64,000 nucleotides of DNA from Opitutaceae bacterium (GTDB lineage Bacteria > Verrucomicrobiota > Verrucomicrobiia > Opitutales > Opitutaceae): the NCBI GenBank assembly GCA_028280945.1, contig JANQKV010000040.1:62001-126000 (forward strand). The letters are read 5' to 3'. Both the position numbers and the translations under genes were made by a program. Under the pieces are notes generated by a model that saw only the letters and a program-made list of their open reading frames with translations, searched no databases and had not been told where the DNA came from. Below, one piece after another: positions 36,418 to 46,047 of this stretch (within the stretch, counting starts at the first letter, position 1; every line of letters begins with the position of its first letter).

Positions 36418-36493
36418 TGGTGGACCCTAGCGGGATCGAACCGCTGACCTCCTCAATGCCATTGAGGCGCTCTTCCAGCTGAGCTAAGGGCCC
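36418..36493 (-). tRNA. tRNA-Ala (anticodon GGC)
   Basis: On the minus strand: acceptor arms GGGCCCT and AGGGTCC (one G-U pair), D arm GCTC-AGCTGGAA-GAGC, anticodon stem CCTCA/TGAGG with loop ATGGCAT giving anticodon GGC, T arm with GGTTCGATCC, discriminator A and encoded CCA. Flanked by the exb operon and a divergent response regulator. Confidence 0.94.
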
Positions 36494-36613
36494 GGGGAAG
36501 GGCGAGATTTCCCTTTGGCCAGTTGAAGGCAAGGAGTTTTTTCCCGGCTCCCCACCAAGTCGGCTGTTTGTCCGATTGATTCCCGCCGCTCCGTTCTTCA
36601 GCGTGAGGTGCTT

Positions 36614-38125
36614 ATGTCCGGATCTGCCACCAAGTCTGCCACCATCCTGATCATCGATGATGACGACGAAATTCGTTATTCGCTCGGTCGTGTGCTGTCG
36701 TCCGAAAGGTTTGCCATCGAAGAGGCGGCCAGTGGCGAAGAGGGGGTGGTCCGTGTCAAAAAAGGACCGTTCCCCGACCTGATTTTCCTCGATATTCGCA
36801 TGGGCGGCATGAGTGGAATCGAGGCGCTGCAGCATATTCGGGGGGCAAATCCCAAGCAATTGGTGGTCTTGATGACCGCCTTCGGCACGGCGCAGACCGC
36901 GATCGAGGCCATGAAATTTGGCGCCTTCGACTACATCATGAAGCCGTTTGATCCGGCCAAGGTTTTGTCGTTGGCTGAGACGGCCTTGCAGGCCAATGCC
37001 GAGATGGATGCGGTCGGTGATTACAAACCGACAATCAATTCGGACGATTACAAGGAGGGCATCGTGGGCTCGTCACCGGCCATGCAGGAGGTTTTTAAGG
37101 TCATCGGCCAGGTCACCGCCAGTGACGTGACCGTGATGATCACGGGCGAGAGCGGCACCGGCAAGGAACTGGTTGCCCGCTCGATTTGCCAGCACAGCCA
37201 CCGCTCGGGCAAACCGTTCATTGCCGTCAACTGCGCCGCGATTCCCGATAATCTTATCGAGAGCGAATTGTTTGGTCATGAAAAAGGATCATTCACCGGC
37301 GCAACCACGCAACGCGTGGGCAAATTTGAACTTTGTGACGGTGGAACCATTTTTCTCGACGAAATTGGCGACATGGCGCTGGCCACGCAGACCAAAATCC
37401 TGCGTGTCCTGCAACAGGGTGAAATCCAACGCGTGGGTGGCACGGAGACGATCAAGGTTGATGTTCGCATCATCGCCGCGACCAACAAAGACTTGGAGAA
37501 GATCGTCGCCGAAAAGGACTTTCGCGAAGATCTCTATTACCGGCTCAACGTCGTGCGGATCAAAATGCCACCGTTGCGCGAACGCGAAGACGACATTCCC
37601 CAGATTGTGGACTTCTGCCTCCAGAACCTGGTCAAGGATCGGAAAACCCGCGTGTCCAAGGTATCACCCGAAACCATGGAGATCCTGAGTCACTACGAGT
37701 GGCCGGGCAACGTGCGGGAACTTGAAAACGTGGTCTACCGGAGTGCCGTTATCGCGCAAGGCGACGCGATTTTACCGAAGGATCTTCCATCGGAAATCAT
37801 CGCCGCAACCGGGGGATCGGCCGGGACCGTCACTCAACCGCCCTTCACCATCGAATCTGCTCACGGTGAAGAAGAAACCCTGGTTGAAGAGCATGAAACC
37901 ATCCCGCCAGCCGCCCATGGTGAACGCTCCATCGATGCAGCCCTCGATTTTCTGCACGACGAATTGAGCAAAACCGAAAAACCGATCCTCAACCGACTGG
38001 AGGAGGAAATGGTGAAGCGGGTGCTCTCCGCCGTCGGGGGCAACCAAGCCCGGGCGGCCGAGCGCTTGGGCATGACCCGCACAACGTTGCGCAAACGAAT
38101 CGAAACCTACGGCCTTAAGTCCTAA
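36614..38125 (+). CDS. NtrC-family sigma-54-dependent response regulator
   Basis: 503 residues from ATG 36614. Receiver domain ([16 protein letters not shown], phosphoacceptor Asp in [10 protein letters not shown] near residue 58, KPFD Lys near 114), an AAA+ domain with Walker A GESGTGKE (about 180), the sigma-54-contacting loop GSFTGAT (one letter from GAFTGA), Walker [13 protein letters not shown] and a C-terminal Fis-type helix-turn-helix ([29 protein letters not shown]). No histidine kinase gene is adjacent, so it is an orphan here. It activates sigma-54 promoters of unknown targets. Confidence 0.93.
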   Translation: MSGSATKSATILIIDDDDEIRYSLGRVLSSERFAIEEAASGEEGVVRVKKGPFPDLIFLDIRMGGMSGIEALQHIRGANPKQLVVLMTAFGTAQTAIEAMKFGAFDYIMKPFDPAKVLSLAETALQANAEMDAVGDYKPTINSDDYKEGIVGSSPAMQEVFKVIGQVTASDVTVMITGESGTGKELVARSICQHSHRSGKPFIAVNCAAIPDNLIESELFGHEKGSFTGATTQRVGKFELCDGGTIFLDEIGDMALATQTKILRVLQQGEIQRVGGTETIKVDVRIIAATNKDLEKIVAEKDFREDLYYRLNVVRIKMPPLREREDDIPQIVDFCLQNLVKDRKTRVSKVSPETMEILSHYEWPGNVRELENVVYRSAVIAQGDAILPKDLPSEIIAATGGSAGTVTQPPFTIESAHGEEETLVEEHETIPPAAHGERSIDAALDFLHDELSKTEKPILNRLEEEMVKRVLSAVGGNQARAAERLGMTRTTLRKRIETYGLKS

Positions 38126-39105
38126 AACCCCTCGGGGTGAGCTTTGTGCCACGCCCAGGCCGTTTGGGTGATACCTTCGATGGAGGGATACTTTACCTCC
38201 CAGCCGAGTTCGGTCTTCGCCTTGGTGGAATCGGCGTAGAGAGCCGGTGGGTCACCGGCGCGACGGTCGGTCATCGTATAGGGAACTTTAAGTCCTGAGA
38301 CTTTCTCAACCGCCGCGATGACCTCCAAGACGGAAGTGGGCGTGCCGGTGCCCAGGTTGTAGAAGAGACTGGTCCCGGGCTCATCAAGGCGATCAAACAC
38401 GGCAATGTGGGCTCGGCTCAAATCGTCCACATGGACGTAGTCGCGCAGGCAGGTTCCGTCCGGGGTGGGATAGTCGCCGCCAAAAACCTTTAGCGCCGGC
38501 CGTCGCCCGGTCGCCGCATCGATCGCCAGGGGAATAAGGTGGGTCTCGGGATTGTGAGCCTCCCCGATGCTGCCGTCTTCGGCGGCACCGGCGGCATTGA
38601 AATAACGGAAGGCCGCGAAGCTCAACCCGTGAGCATAAGCCAGGGCTTTTAAAGCATTCTCGATATCAAGTTTGGTTTGGCCATAGGGGTTGATGGGCAA
38701 CTGAGGCAGGTCCTCGGTGATGGGCATTTTGGCCGGCACGCCGAAGGTCGCGCAGGTGGATGAAAACACGAACTTGGTAACGCCTTCCGACAGCATGGTT
38801 TCCAGCAACCGAAGGGTCTCCACGACATTGTTGAAGTAGTATTTGAGCGGATCCGTGACTGATTCCCCGACGTAGGCGAAGGCGGCGAAGTGCATCACGA
38901 GGTCGATTTTTTCCTCAACCAGAATGGGGCCGACGATCGCCGGATCCCCCAAGTCGCCTTCGTGGAAAGGGATGGATGGGGCCACCGCGCCGCGATGTCC
39001 AAAAACCAGATTATCCAGCACCACCGGCCGGTGTCCGGCGGCGACCAGTTGGCGCACGCAATGGCTACCGATGTAGCCGGCTCCTCCAACAACGAGAACG
39101 TTCAT
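38122..39105 (-). CDS. galE: UDP-glucose 4-epimerase
   Basis: 327 residues from ATG 39105. NAD-binding [16 protein letters not shown] at the N-terminus, catalytic SSTCATFG with Ser/Thr and the YGQTK pair (Y-x3-K), and FRYFNAAGA, as in GalE. Interconverts UDP-glucose and UDP-galactose; related UDP-sugar epimerases cannot be excluded. Converges with the NtrC-type gene, stop codons overlapping. Confidence 0.93.
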   Translation of the reverse strand: MNVLVVGGAGYIGSHCVRQLVAAGHRPVVLDNLVFGHRGAVAPSIPFHEGDLGDPAIVGPILVEEKIDLVMHFAAFAYVGESVTDPLKYYFNNVVETLRLLETMLSEGVTKFVFSSTCATFGVPAKMPITEDLPQLPINPYGQTKLDIENALKALAYAHGLSFAAFRYFNAAGAAEDGSIGEAHNPETHLIPLAIDAATGRRPALKVFGGDYPTPDGTCLRDYVHVDDLSRAHIAVFDRLDEPGTSLFYNLGTGTPTSVLEVIAAVEKVSGLKVPYTMTDRRAGDPPALYADSTKAKTELGWEVKYPSIEGITQTAWAWHKAHPEGF

Positions 39106-39162
39106 ACACTGGCCTTGTATTGCGCGGCGAAGGTGGTTGGCTAGCGGTTTCTGCATCATCGT

Positions 39163-40407
39163 ATGGCATTCCAACCTCCGCGCATCGTCATCACCGGCAT
39201 CGGGCTTACCGCGCCCAACGGCAACTCATTGGCGGAATACCGGCAAAACCTGCTCAACGGGGTCTCCGGTGTTCAGAAAATGGATGTTCGCTACATGGGC
39301 GAGTGTTTGGCCGGCATCTGCGATTTCGACGCCCTGAAATACCAGAAGCGCAAAGAGGTGAGGGTGGGCACACGGGCGGGATCCATTTCGATTTACTGCG
39401 CTCGCGAGGCGGTCACGGACAGTGGTGTCGATTGGGACAATGTGACCAAAGACCGGGTGGGAGTCTATGTCGGCACCACAGAGCACGGCAACGTGGAGAC
39501 GGAGAATGAAATCTATGCGATTTCAAAATTCGATTACGACACCAAGTTCTGGTCGCACTACCACAACCCCCGCACTGTGGCCAACAACCCGGCGGGTGAG
39601 GTTTCACTCAATCTTGGCATCACGGGGCCGGCCTACGCCATCGGCGCCGCCTGTGCTGCCGGCAACCTGGGCCTGATTCACGCGACGCAGATGCTTCGGC
39701 TCGGCGAGGTGGATTTTGCGATCTGTGGTGGTGTCAGCGAGAGTATTCACACCTTTGGAATCTTCGCGGGGTTCAAGTCCCAGGGAGCCCTCGCCACCCA
39801 CGAAGACCCGACCAAGGCATCCCGGCCTTTCGACCAGGATCGCAACGGTATCGTCGTATCGGAGGGTGGGGCGCTCTACACTTTGGAGCGCCTGGAGGAC
39901 GCGCAAAAACGGGGAGCCAAAATCTACGGCGAAATCGCGGGTTACCGGGTCAACAGCGATGCCAGCGATTACGTTTTGCCCAACCCCACTCGCCAGGCTG
40001 AGTGCGTGCGGCAGGCTTTGACGGCCGCTGGGATCGCGCCGGTTGATATCCACATTGTGAATACCCACGCCACCGCCACGCCGCAGGGCGACATCCAGGA
40101 GTGTGGCGCCTTGCGGGAGGTTTTTGGCGAGGGTTGTCCCGATACCCACATCAACAATACCAAGAGTTTCATCGGGCACTCGATGGGAGCGGCCGGCGCG
40201 CTCGAACTCGCGGGCAACCTGCCCTCGTTTGACGATCTCACCGTGCATCCGAGCATCAATTGCGACAATCTTGATCCCCAGTGTGATTTGCCCGGGCTCG
40301 TGCTGAATAAGCCCAGGAAAGTGGAAAAAGTAGACGCCATTCTGAACAACTCCTTCGGTATGCTCGGGATAAATTCCACGTTGATCGTGAAGCGGTTTGC
40401 CGCCTAA
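39163..40407 (+). CDS. Beta-ketoacyl-ACP synthase, KAS II-like
   Basis: 414 residues with the KAS II fold and triad Cys164 (AIGAACAAGNLGL), His302 (NTHATATPQGD) and Lys334/His339 (NNTKSFIGHSMGAAGALE). Starts 57 bp from galE (divergent) and is followed after 18 bp by an acyl carrier protein. The active-site segment differs slightly from standard FabF (A-C-A-A-G-N), suggesting a specialised condensing enzyme. First gene of a nine-gene plus-strand lipid-type cluster ending at 47,970. Confidence 0.9.
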   Translation: MAFQPPRIVITGIGLTAPNGNSLAEYRQNLLNGVSGVQKMDVRYMGECLAGICDFDALKYQKRKEVRVGTRAGSISIYCAREAVTDSGVDWDNVTKDRVGVYVGTTEHGNVETENEIYAISKFDYDTKFWSHYHNPRTVANNPAGEVSLNLGITGPAYAIGAACAAGNLGLIHATQMLRLGEVDFAICGGVSESIHTFGIFAGFKSQGALATHEDPTKASRPFDQDRNGIVVSEGGALYTLERLEDAQKRGAKIYGEIAGYRVNSDASDYVLPNPTRQAECVRQALTAAGIAPVDIHIVNTHATATPQGDIQECGALREVFGEGCPDTHINNTKSFIGHSMGAAGALELAGNLPSFDDLTVHPSINCDNLDPQCDLPGLVLNKPRKVEKVDAILNNSFGMLGINSTLIVKRFAA

Positions 40408-40425
40408 GGTCTTCGCTTTTCGCTC

Positions 40426-40683
40426 ATGACCAAAGAAGAAACCAAGCAGATCGTGCTCGACATTATTGCCGATGTCGCTCCCGACGAAGATCTTACAAAT
40501 GTAAAGCCCGACGTGCGCCTGCGCGATCAGCTCGAACTCGATTCCATGGACTTTCTCGATATCGTCATGGAACTGCGCAAACGCCACAACATCGAGGTGC
40601 CCGAAGCGGAGTATCCCGAGCTCGCCTCCCTCGACAGCTGTGCGGATTACCTCACGCCCAAGTTCGAAGAGCTGGGCAAATAA
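40426..40683 (+). CDS. acpP: Acyl carrier protein of the cluster
   Basis: 85 residues. Phosphopantetheine-attachment motif L-E-L-D-S-M-D-F with Ser40 (the usual ACP form is D-S-L), in a four-helix frame. Companion of the preceding ketosynthase, 18 bp downstream. A terminator follows. A dedicated ACP paired with its own KAS is the hallmark of specialised acyl-chain pathways; the housekeeping acpP would be elsewhere. Confidence 0.92.
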   Translation: MTKEETKQIVLDIIADVAPDEDLTNVKPDVRLRDQLELDSMDFLDIVMELRKRHNIEVPEAEYPELASLDSCADYLTPKFEELGK

Positions 40684-40710
40684 TCCGGCGTTTCCAACTT
40701 TGCCTTTCCG

Positions 40711-40740
40711 GGCCGAACCCATGCGGGTTCGGCCTTTTTT
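40711..40740 (+). terminator. Rho-independent terminator after the ACP gene
   Basis: Perfect 10-bp stem GGCCGAACCC/GGGTTCGGCC with a 4-nt loop (ATGC) and six Ts. It separates the KAS-ACP pair from the RraA-like gene, so the cluster has at least two transcription units. Confidence 0.92.
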
Positions 40741-40834
40741 CGGAACGGGTTCGTTAACATTCATGCGAAATCGGTCGGGGCGAGGCCGACATTCGTTGCC
40801 GGATCGAGCGGGAAGATCATAGCTTTGCCGGACC

Positions 40835-41659
40835 ATGAAAATGCTGCGTTTCCTCGCCCCGATGATCCTTCTTAGTGCCGGCCTCAGCGCTGACTCCGCC
40901 GATGAACTGCGCAAAGGCAAACACTTCATCCCCACTGAAGTTTACTCCCTTGAGAGCGACCAGAAGATCCTGAAGGCGTTTGAAGGTTTGCGTGTCGCAG
41001 ACGTCACCGACGGCATGGATGCCGTGGGCCTCTTCAACGGCGGTTTGATGGACCCGGAAGTCGCCCCGCTGTGGAAGGACCCCAAGCACTACAAACATCG
41101 CTTCATTGGCATTGCCGTCACCGCGCGATATGTTCCGACTCAACGCGCCACCGCGGGCAAGCGCCCGATCGAAGACTACGACGCCTGGGCGGGAAAATGG
41201 TATAACGAGCTTTCCAGTGAGCCCTTCATGGAGCTCGTTCGTCCGGGCACCGCGCTGGTGCTCGAGGATGCCGCTCGCATGGATGTGGGGACGATTGGCT
41301 CCAACAACATCATGGCTTGGATGCTCGCCGGCGCGGTCGGGGTCGTGACGGACGCCACCGCCCGGGATACCGACGAAATCATCACCCAGCAGGTGCCCCT
41401 CTATTATCGTGAACCCGGTCGGGGTATTCGTCCGGGACGCAACGAGATCGAATCCGTCAATCGGCCTGTTGTGGTGGGCGGCGTGCTCGTCAAACCCGGC
41501 GACGTGGTCGTTGCGGATGGCGATGGTATTGTGGTCGTGCCGCGGGCTGTCGCCTTGGACGTTGCCGCCTACGCCCACAAGGTGATCGAGGGTGACAAGG
41601 CCGGTCGCCGCGCCCTCTATGAGAAGCTCGGCCTGCCCGAAGATGATTCGGTGAAGTGA
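40835..41659 (+). CDS. Exported RraA/HMG-aldolase-family protein
   Basis: 274 residues. Short signal peptide MKMLRFLAPMILLSAGLSA, then an RraA-like fold: VADVTDGMDAVGLFNGG, RPGTALVLEDAARMDVGTIGSNN, AGAVGVVTDATARDTDEI and VVVGGVLVKPGDVVVADGDGIVVVP, with the G-x-x-x-D and R-D patterns of the HMG/CHA aldolases and RraA. Family members are normally cytosolic; a signal peptide is unusual. Its role between lipid-type enzymes is unclear: aldolase, decarboxylase-like or an unrelated bystander. Confidence 0.75.
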   Translation: MKMLRFLAPMILLSAGLSADSADELRKGKHFIPTEVYSLESDQKILKAFEGLRVADVTDGMDAVGLFNGGLMDPEVAPLWKDPKHYKHRFIGIAVTARYVPTQRATAGKRPIEDYDAWAGKWYNELSSEPFMELVRPGTALVLEDAARMDVGTIGSNNIMAWMLAGAVGVVTDATARDTDEIITQQVPLYYREPGRGIRPGRNEIESVNRPVVVGGVLVKPGDVVVADGDGIVVVPRAVALDVAAYAHKVIEGDKAGRRALYEKLGLPEDDSVK

Positions 41660-41714
41660 TGCGAAGCAGGCTGCGTGCTTGCCGCCGGGCCTGCCCGCAT
41701 GCTTGTTGAGCGGC

Positions 41715-43139
41715 TTGAACACTTCCTCGCATTACGATGTCGTCATCATTGGTGCCGGCATGTCGGGTCTGGCTGCCGGCATCCGCCTCGCGCACTTCGG
41801 CAAAAAGGTCTGCATTTTCGAACGTCATAATGCCGTTGGTGGCCTGAACAGTTTCTACAGCCAGCAGGGGCGTAAATTCGACGTCGGTTTACATGCCCTC
41901 ACCAATTTTGTGCGACCCGGGGTGAAGGGCACGCCATTGACGAAGCTTCTGCGCCAGCTCCGGATTAGCCGCGAGGAGTTTCAGATGTCGGAACAAAAAC
42001 GTTCGCGCATCGCATTTGGTCCACAAGGTGAAACCTCGCTGGCGTTCACCAACGACTTTGCCGTCTTCGAAGCGGAAGTGGCCTCGAGTTTTCCGACCCA
42101 AATCGACGGTTTCCGAAAACTGGTGGAACTGGTCCGATCCTACGACGACGTGAGTCTTGATGCCCAGCCCGTCTCGGCCCGGCAAATCGTGCGGGAACAC
42201 ATCTCCGACTCGCTGCTCGAGGACATGCTGTTTTGCCCCGTGATGTATTACGGCAGCGCCCAGGAGCGGGACATGGAGTTCGGCCAGTTTGTCATCATGT
42301 TCAAGGCGCTCTTCCTCGAGGGATTCGCCCGGCCCTACGACGGCGTTCGTGTGATCCTCCGGGTCCTGGTCGACAAGTATCGTGCCGCCGGGGGGGAACG
42401 GAGAATGAAGTGCGGAGTCACCCGAGTGCTGACTGCGGGAGACAAAGCCACGGCGGTGGAGCTCGACGACGGCAGCGTCATCACCGCTGATCATATCATC
42501 TCTTCGATTGGCGCTCCGGAGACCGAACGGCTTTGGTCCCAACCCGACCAAAACTCCGCCTCACCAGTCGGCGCGTTGTCGTTCGTGGAAACGATCACCA
42601 TCCTGGATCGACAACCAGCCGAGCTTGGCTGGGGCGATGATACCATCGTATTTTTTAACGATAGCGAGCGTTTTGATTACGCCGCACCCCAGGAACGGGT
42701 TGATCCCCGCAGTGGGGTCATCTGCATGCCGAACAATTTTGCTTACGAAGACGGTCGTGAGCTGCCGGAGGGGATTTTCCGCTGCACCTGTCTGGCCAAC
42801 TACCAGCAATGGCGGGCGCTCCCGGAAGAGGATTATCTCGCGGCCAAGATCCGCTGGTATTCAGTTATTCAGGACAGCGCACGCCGCTTTTTGCCGCCGG
42901 TGGCGTCGGATGTAATGAGTGCGGCGACGATTGCCACGGATATGTTTACCCCGCGAACCGTGGAAAAATTCACCGGCCATCTGGGCGGCGCGATTTATGG
43001 TTCGCCTCGTAAACACCGGCAGGGCCGGACCTCGCTTAAAAACGTCTACCTGTGCGGCACGGATCAAGGTTTCCTCGGCATCATCGGCGCCATGTTGAGT
43101 GGCATTTCCATGGCCAACTTCCACGTGCTCAGAGGCTGA
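41715..43139 (+). CDS. CrtI/phytoene-desaturase-like FAD oxidoreductase
   Basis: About 474 residues if initiated at TTG 41715; the start is uncertain because the frame is open to 41679 and has no ATG near the homology start. Dinucleotide-binding DVVIIGAGMSGLAAGIRLA, the second motif FERHNAVGGLNSF and a C-terminal VYLCGTDQGFLGIIGAMLSG are the markers of the CrtI/CrtN/carotenoid-isomerase superfamily. Flavin-dependent desaturation or isomerisation of a hydrophobic chain is expected. A homologue lies 161 bp downstream, forming a pair. Confidence 0.85.
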   Translation: MNTSSHYDVVIIGAGMSGLAAGIRLAHFGKKVCIFERHNAVGGLNSFYSQQGRKFDVGLHALTNFVRPGVKGTPLTKLLRQLRISREEFQMSEQKRSRIAFGPQGETSLAFTNDFAVFEAEVASSFPTQIDGFRKLVELVRSYDDVSLDAQPVSARQIVREHISDSLLEDMLFCPVMYYGSAQERDMEFGQFVIMFKALFLEGFARPYDGVRVILRVLVDKYRAAGGERRMKCGVTRVLTAGDKATAVELDDGSVITADHIISSIGAPETERLWSQPDQNSASPVGALSFVETITILDRQPAELGWGDDTIVFFNDSERFDYAAPQERVDPRSGVICMPNNFAYEDGRELPEGIFRCTCLANYQQWRALPEEDYLAAKIRWYSVIQDSARRFLPPVASDVMSAATIATDMFTPRTVEKFTGHLGGAIYGSPRKHRQGRTSLKNVYLCGTDQGFLGIIGAMLSGISMANFHVLRG

Positions 43140-43300
43140 AGTCGTTGGCAGCCGGCTGCGGAAAAAGGTAACATCCACAAAATATTGCCGGTAAACATGA
43201 TGCGGCGGAGTTTATTTTTAAACGAAGCCAACCTACTGACTCGATAACGCCCAAAACCGAGGTTGCGCTCAATGACTTCGAGTCTTCACTGAACCGCTTC

Positions 43301-44761
43301 ATGGCATATGACTGGCTAAAAGGCGTCGACGACGAGTATGATGTAATCGTGATCGGGAGTGGTCTGGGCGGCCTGACGGGAGCAAACTACCTGGCCAAGG
43401 CGGGCCACAAGGTCCTGTTGCTCGAGCATCATTACCAGTTCGGGGGCCTGGCGACTTGGTTTACCCGGAAGGGAGGGCACATCTTTGACATTTCGCTCCA
43501 TGGTTTCCCGATCGGGATGAAAAAATCCTGCCGGAAGTATTGGACGAAGGAGATCGCCGATTCGATCGTGCAGCTGAAGGACGTCCGCTTCGTGAACCCT
43601 CAGATGGACGTATGGACGGACTTCACCCGCGAGGATTACACCCGGGTCTTGGTCGAGGACTTTGGGGTGCCGAATGAGACGGTGGAGGCGTTTTACGATC
43701 ACCTGCGCTCCATGAATTTTTATGACAACAACCCCGAAACCACCGGGGAGATGTTCGAGCGGTTTTTCCCCGGCCAGAAAGACGTTCATCGTCTTTTGAT
43801 GGAGCCGATCACCTACGCCAACGGTTCGACCATGGACGATCCGGCCATCACCTACGGGATTGTATTCTCCAACTTCATGGGCGCGGGAGTTTGGACCTTC
43901 CAAGGCGGGTCGGATGTCCTGATCAAAAAGATGGTGGCGGAGCTGAAAGCCAACGGCGTTGAGTGCCGAAAGCATGTCATGGTGAAGGAAATCGTGACGG
44001 AGGAACGCGATGGCCAACGGGTTGTGGCCGGCATCGTGGCTGGTAAAAACGACCGCCTGATTCGCTGCAAAGCCGTGCTTTCCAACGCCAACATCAAGAA
44101 CACCATCTTCCGCCTGGCCGGAAAGGACAACTTCGATGCCGACTACCTGGAGGCGGCGGAAGCCGTGCGTATCAACACCAGCTCCTGCCAGGTCTATCTC
44201 GGCATTCGCCAAGGCGAATCGATTCCCAACATCGGCGATCTGGTTTTCACCTCTTCCGCCCCGGAATACAGCAGCGACGAATTGGTCGATCTGCACACCA
44301 CCAGCCGGACGTTTTCCGTCTATTATCCGGATACGCGGCCGGGGTCCGACCGCTACACCGTTGTGGCATCCCTCAATGGTCGTTATCCCCAGTGGAATGA
44401 CCTCACCGACGAAGAATACCAGCAACACAAGCAGCGCCTGATCGACGAAGCCATTGCCTCGCTGGAAAACTTCATTCCGGGAGTGCGGGAAAAGATCGAT
44501 TGGATGGAGGCCGCCACCCCGCGCACGGTCGAACGTTACACCACCCATATGGAGGGCACCTCGTTCGGCACCAAATTTGAGGGCCTGAAGGTTTCCATGG
44601 ATCTTCCGGAAAAACTGCCCGGGCTGTATCACGCCGGTTCAGTCGGAATCATCATGTCCGGTTGGTTGGGCACCATCAATTATGGCGTGATTACGGCCAA
44701 CAAGATCGACAAGATGCTGTTCACGCTCCGCCAAGCCACCGCGGAAACCACCACCGCTTGA
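43301..44761 (+). CDS. Second CrtI/CrtN-like FAD oxidoreductase
   Basis: 486 residues from ATG 43301. [40 protein letters not shown] at the N-terminus and a C-terminal ESPTT-like trail ([32 protein letters not shown]). Related to the preceding oxidoreductase but clearly diverged, so an old duplication. Both would act on long hydrophobic or acyl chains. The ACP-KAS-FabZ setting argues for desaturation of ACP-bound fatty acyl chains rather than carotenoids; there is no phytoene synthase gene in the window. Confidence 0.85.
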   Translation: MAYDWLKGVDDEYDVIVIGSGLGGLTGANYLAKAGHKVLLLEHHYQFGGLATWFTRKGGHIFDISLHGFPIGMKKSCRKYWTKEIADSIVQLKDVRFVNPQMDVWTDFTREDYTRVLVEDFGVPNETVEAFYDHLRSMNFYDNNPETTGEMFERFFPGQKDVHRLLMEPITYANGSTMDDPAITYGIVFSNFMGAGVWTFQGGSDVLIKKMVAELKANGVECRKHVMVKEIVTEERDGQRVVAGIVAGKNDRLIRCKAVLSNANIKNTIFRLAGKDNFDADYLEAAEAVRINTSSCQVYLGIRQGESIPNIGDLVFTSSAPEYSSDELVDLHTTSRTFSVYYPDTRPGSDRYTVVASLNGRYPQWNDLTDEEYQQHKQRLIDEAIASLENFIPGVREKIDWMEAATPRTVERYTTHMEGTSFGTKFEGLKVSMDLPEKLPGLYHAGSVGIIMSGWLGTINYGVITANKIDKMLFTLRQATAETTTA

Positions 44762-44770
44762 TTCTCCTAC

Positions 44771-45217
44771 ATGTCGCTTAAAATCACGGATCTGATTCCG
44801 CATCGGCCTCCTTTTCTTTTTGTGGATGAGGTCGTCGAACACGACACCAACACCCTGACGGCTCGCCGCATTTGGCGGACGGAAGAAGACTTCTACAACG
44901 GTCATTATCCGGGATCACCGATCACCCCGGGGGTATTGCTCTGTGAAGCCGTGTTTCAAGCCGGAGCGGCCTACATGTCGTTACAGGCCCAGGCTGCGGG
45001 TGTGGCCCCGGGAGAAGGCGTGCCTTTGTTGGCGAAAATCAGCGATGTGCGCTTTCGCAACCCCGTTTTTCCCGGTGATGAAATTCTCATTGAAGTGGTG
45101 AAAAAGGAATCACTCGGTGGGTTCACCATGATGGCCGGAAATGTGAGAAAAACGGACGGAACACGCGTGCTCAACGTCTCGTATTCGGTGGCGTGGAAAA
45201 CACCGGAGCCCAAGTAG
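44771..45217 (+). CDS. FabZ-like 3-hydroxyacyl-ACP dehydratase
   Basis: 148 residues, single hotdog domain. IPHRPPFLFVDEVVE at the N-terminus and FYNGHYPGSPITPGVLLCEAVFQAG contain the catalytic His45 and Glu59. Nine bp after the oxidoreductase and 2 bp before the FabI-like gene. Dehydrates 3-hydroxyacyl-ACP in chain elongation. A second dedicated dehydratase supports a specialised acyl-chain pathway. Confidence 0.9.
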   Translation: MSLKITDLIPHRPPFLFVDEVVEHDTNTLTARRIWRTEEDFYNGHYPGSPITPGVLLCEAVFQAGAAYMSLQAQAAGVAPGEGVPLLAKISDVRFRNPVFPGDEILIEVVKKESLGGFTMMAGNVRKTDGTRVLNVSYSVAWKTPEPK

Positions 45218-45219
45218 CG

Positions 45220-46047
45220 ATGGCCGACTTCCTGAATCTCGCCGGCAAGACCGTGGTGGTGACCGGCGTCGCCAACCGCAAAAGCGTGGCCTGGTTCACG
45301 GCCAAGACGCTGGAGGAGCAGGGCGCCACCGTCGTTTACAGCGTACGTTCAGAATCCCGGAAGGAGTCGCTGCAGAAGCTGCTGGCGGACAAGCCCGTGT
45401 TTGTCTGCGACGTTGAAGAGAAGGGCGCCGCCGCCCGTTTGGCCGAAAAGATCGTCGCCGCCAGCTTTGGTGAAATTCACGGCTTGGTGCACTCCATCGC
45501 GTTCGCCAACTACCGCGAAGGGTTCAAAGCGTTTGAAGAGACGAACCGGGAGGACTTCCTGCAGGCCACGGCAATCTCAGCCTTCTCATTGGTCGAGCTT
45601 GCCAATGCCTTTAAACCTCATTTTGCCCCCGGGGCGTCCGTGGTCTCCATCGGCATCTCGTCGCTTACCGTCACCCCGGACAACTACGGCTACATGGGAC
45701 CGATCAAGGCCGCCCTTGATTCCGCCTCCCGTTTTCTCGCCAAGTCGTTCAATCCTGAGCCCGGGGTGCGGTTTAACGTGGTGGGCTCGGGGCCGCTTAA
45801 AACCAGTGCTTCAGCGGGGATTCCGGGATATCTGGAGAGCTACCTGTATTCCGAAAAACTCACGTTCCGTAAGCAAAATCTGCAAACCCAGGAAGTCGCC
45901 AACACCGTGGTTTATTTGCTCAGTGAACGCAGCAGCGGCCACAATGGCTCAACCATGGTGGTGGATGCAGGCCTGGGCAGCAATTTCTACGATGCCGAGA
46001 TCATTCGGCTCGCGATGCGACCCGAGCAGGCGCCCAGCTCGCCATGA
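45220..46047 (+). CDS. FabI-like enoyl-ACP reductase (SDR)
   Basis: 275 residues from ATG 45220. SDR fold with LAGKTVVVTGVANRKSVAWFTAKTLEEQG, and the catalytic Tyr-x(6)-Lys of FabI-type reductases in YGYMGPIKAALDSASRFLAKSF (Y, then K six residues on). Completes the last step of each elongation cycle. The gene start is 2 bp after fabZ and its end overlaps the OleA-like gene by 4 nt, so the FabZ-FabI-OleA block is a tight operon. Confidence 0.87.
   Translation: MADFLNLAGKTVVVTGVANRKSVAWFTAKTLEEQGATVVYSVRSESRKESLQKLLADKPVFVCDVEEKGAAARLAEKIVAASFGEIHGLVHSIAFANYREGFKAFEETNREDFLQATAISAFSLVELANAFKPHFAPGASVVSIGISSLTVTPDNYGYMGPIKAALDSASRFLAKSFNPEPGVRFNVVGSGPLKTSASAGIPGYLESYLYSEKLTFRKQNLQTQEVANTVVYLLSERSSGHNGSTMVVDAGLGSNFYDAEIIRLAMRPEQAPSSP

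Noticed and set aside
36418..36493. tRNA-Ala as an integration site
   Set aside because: No integrase, direct repeat or foreign block beside it; the mobile element uses the dif-like site instead.
39604..40935. Minus-strand open frame of 443 codons
   Set aside because: Antisense of the ketosynthase, ACP and a terminator; no motif, and it reads through the ACP terminator.
43316..44632. Minus-strand open frame of 438 codons
   Set aside because: Complete antisense of the CrtI-like oxidoreductase; composition typical of a GC-rich shadow.
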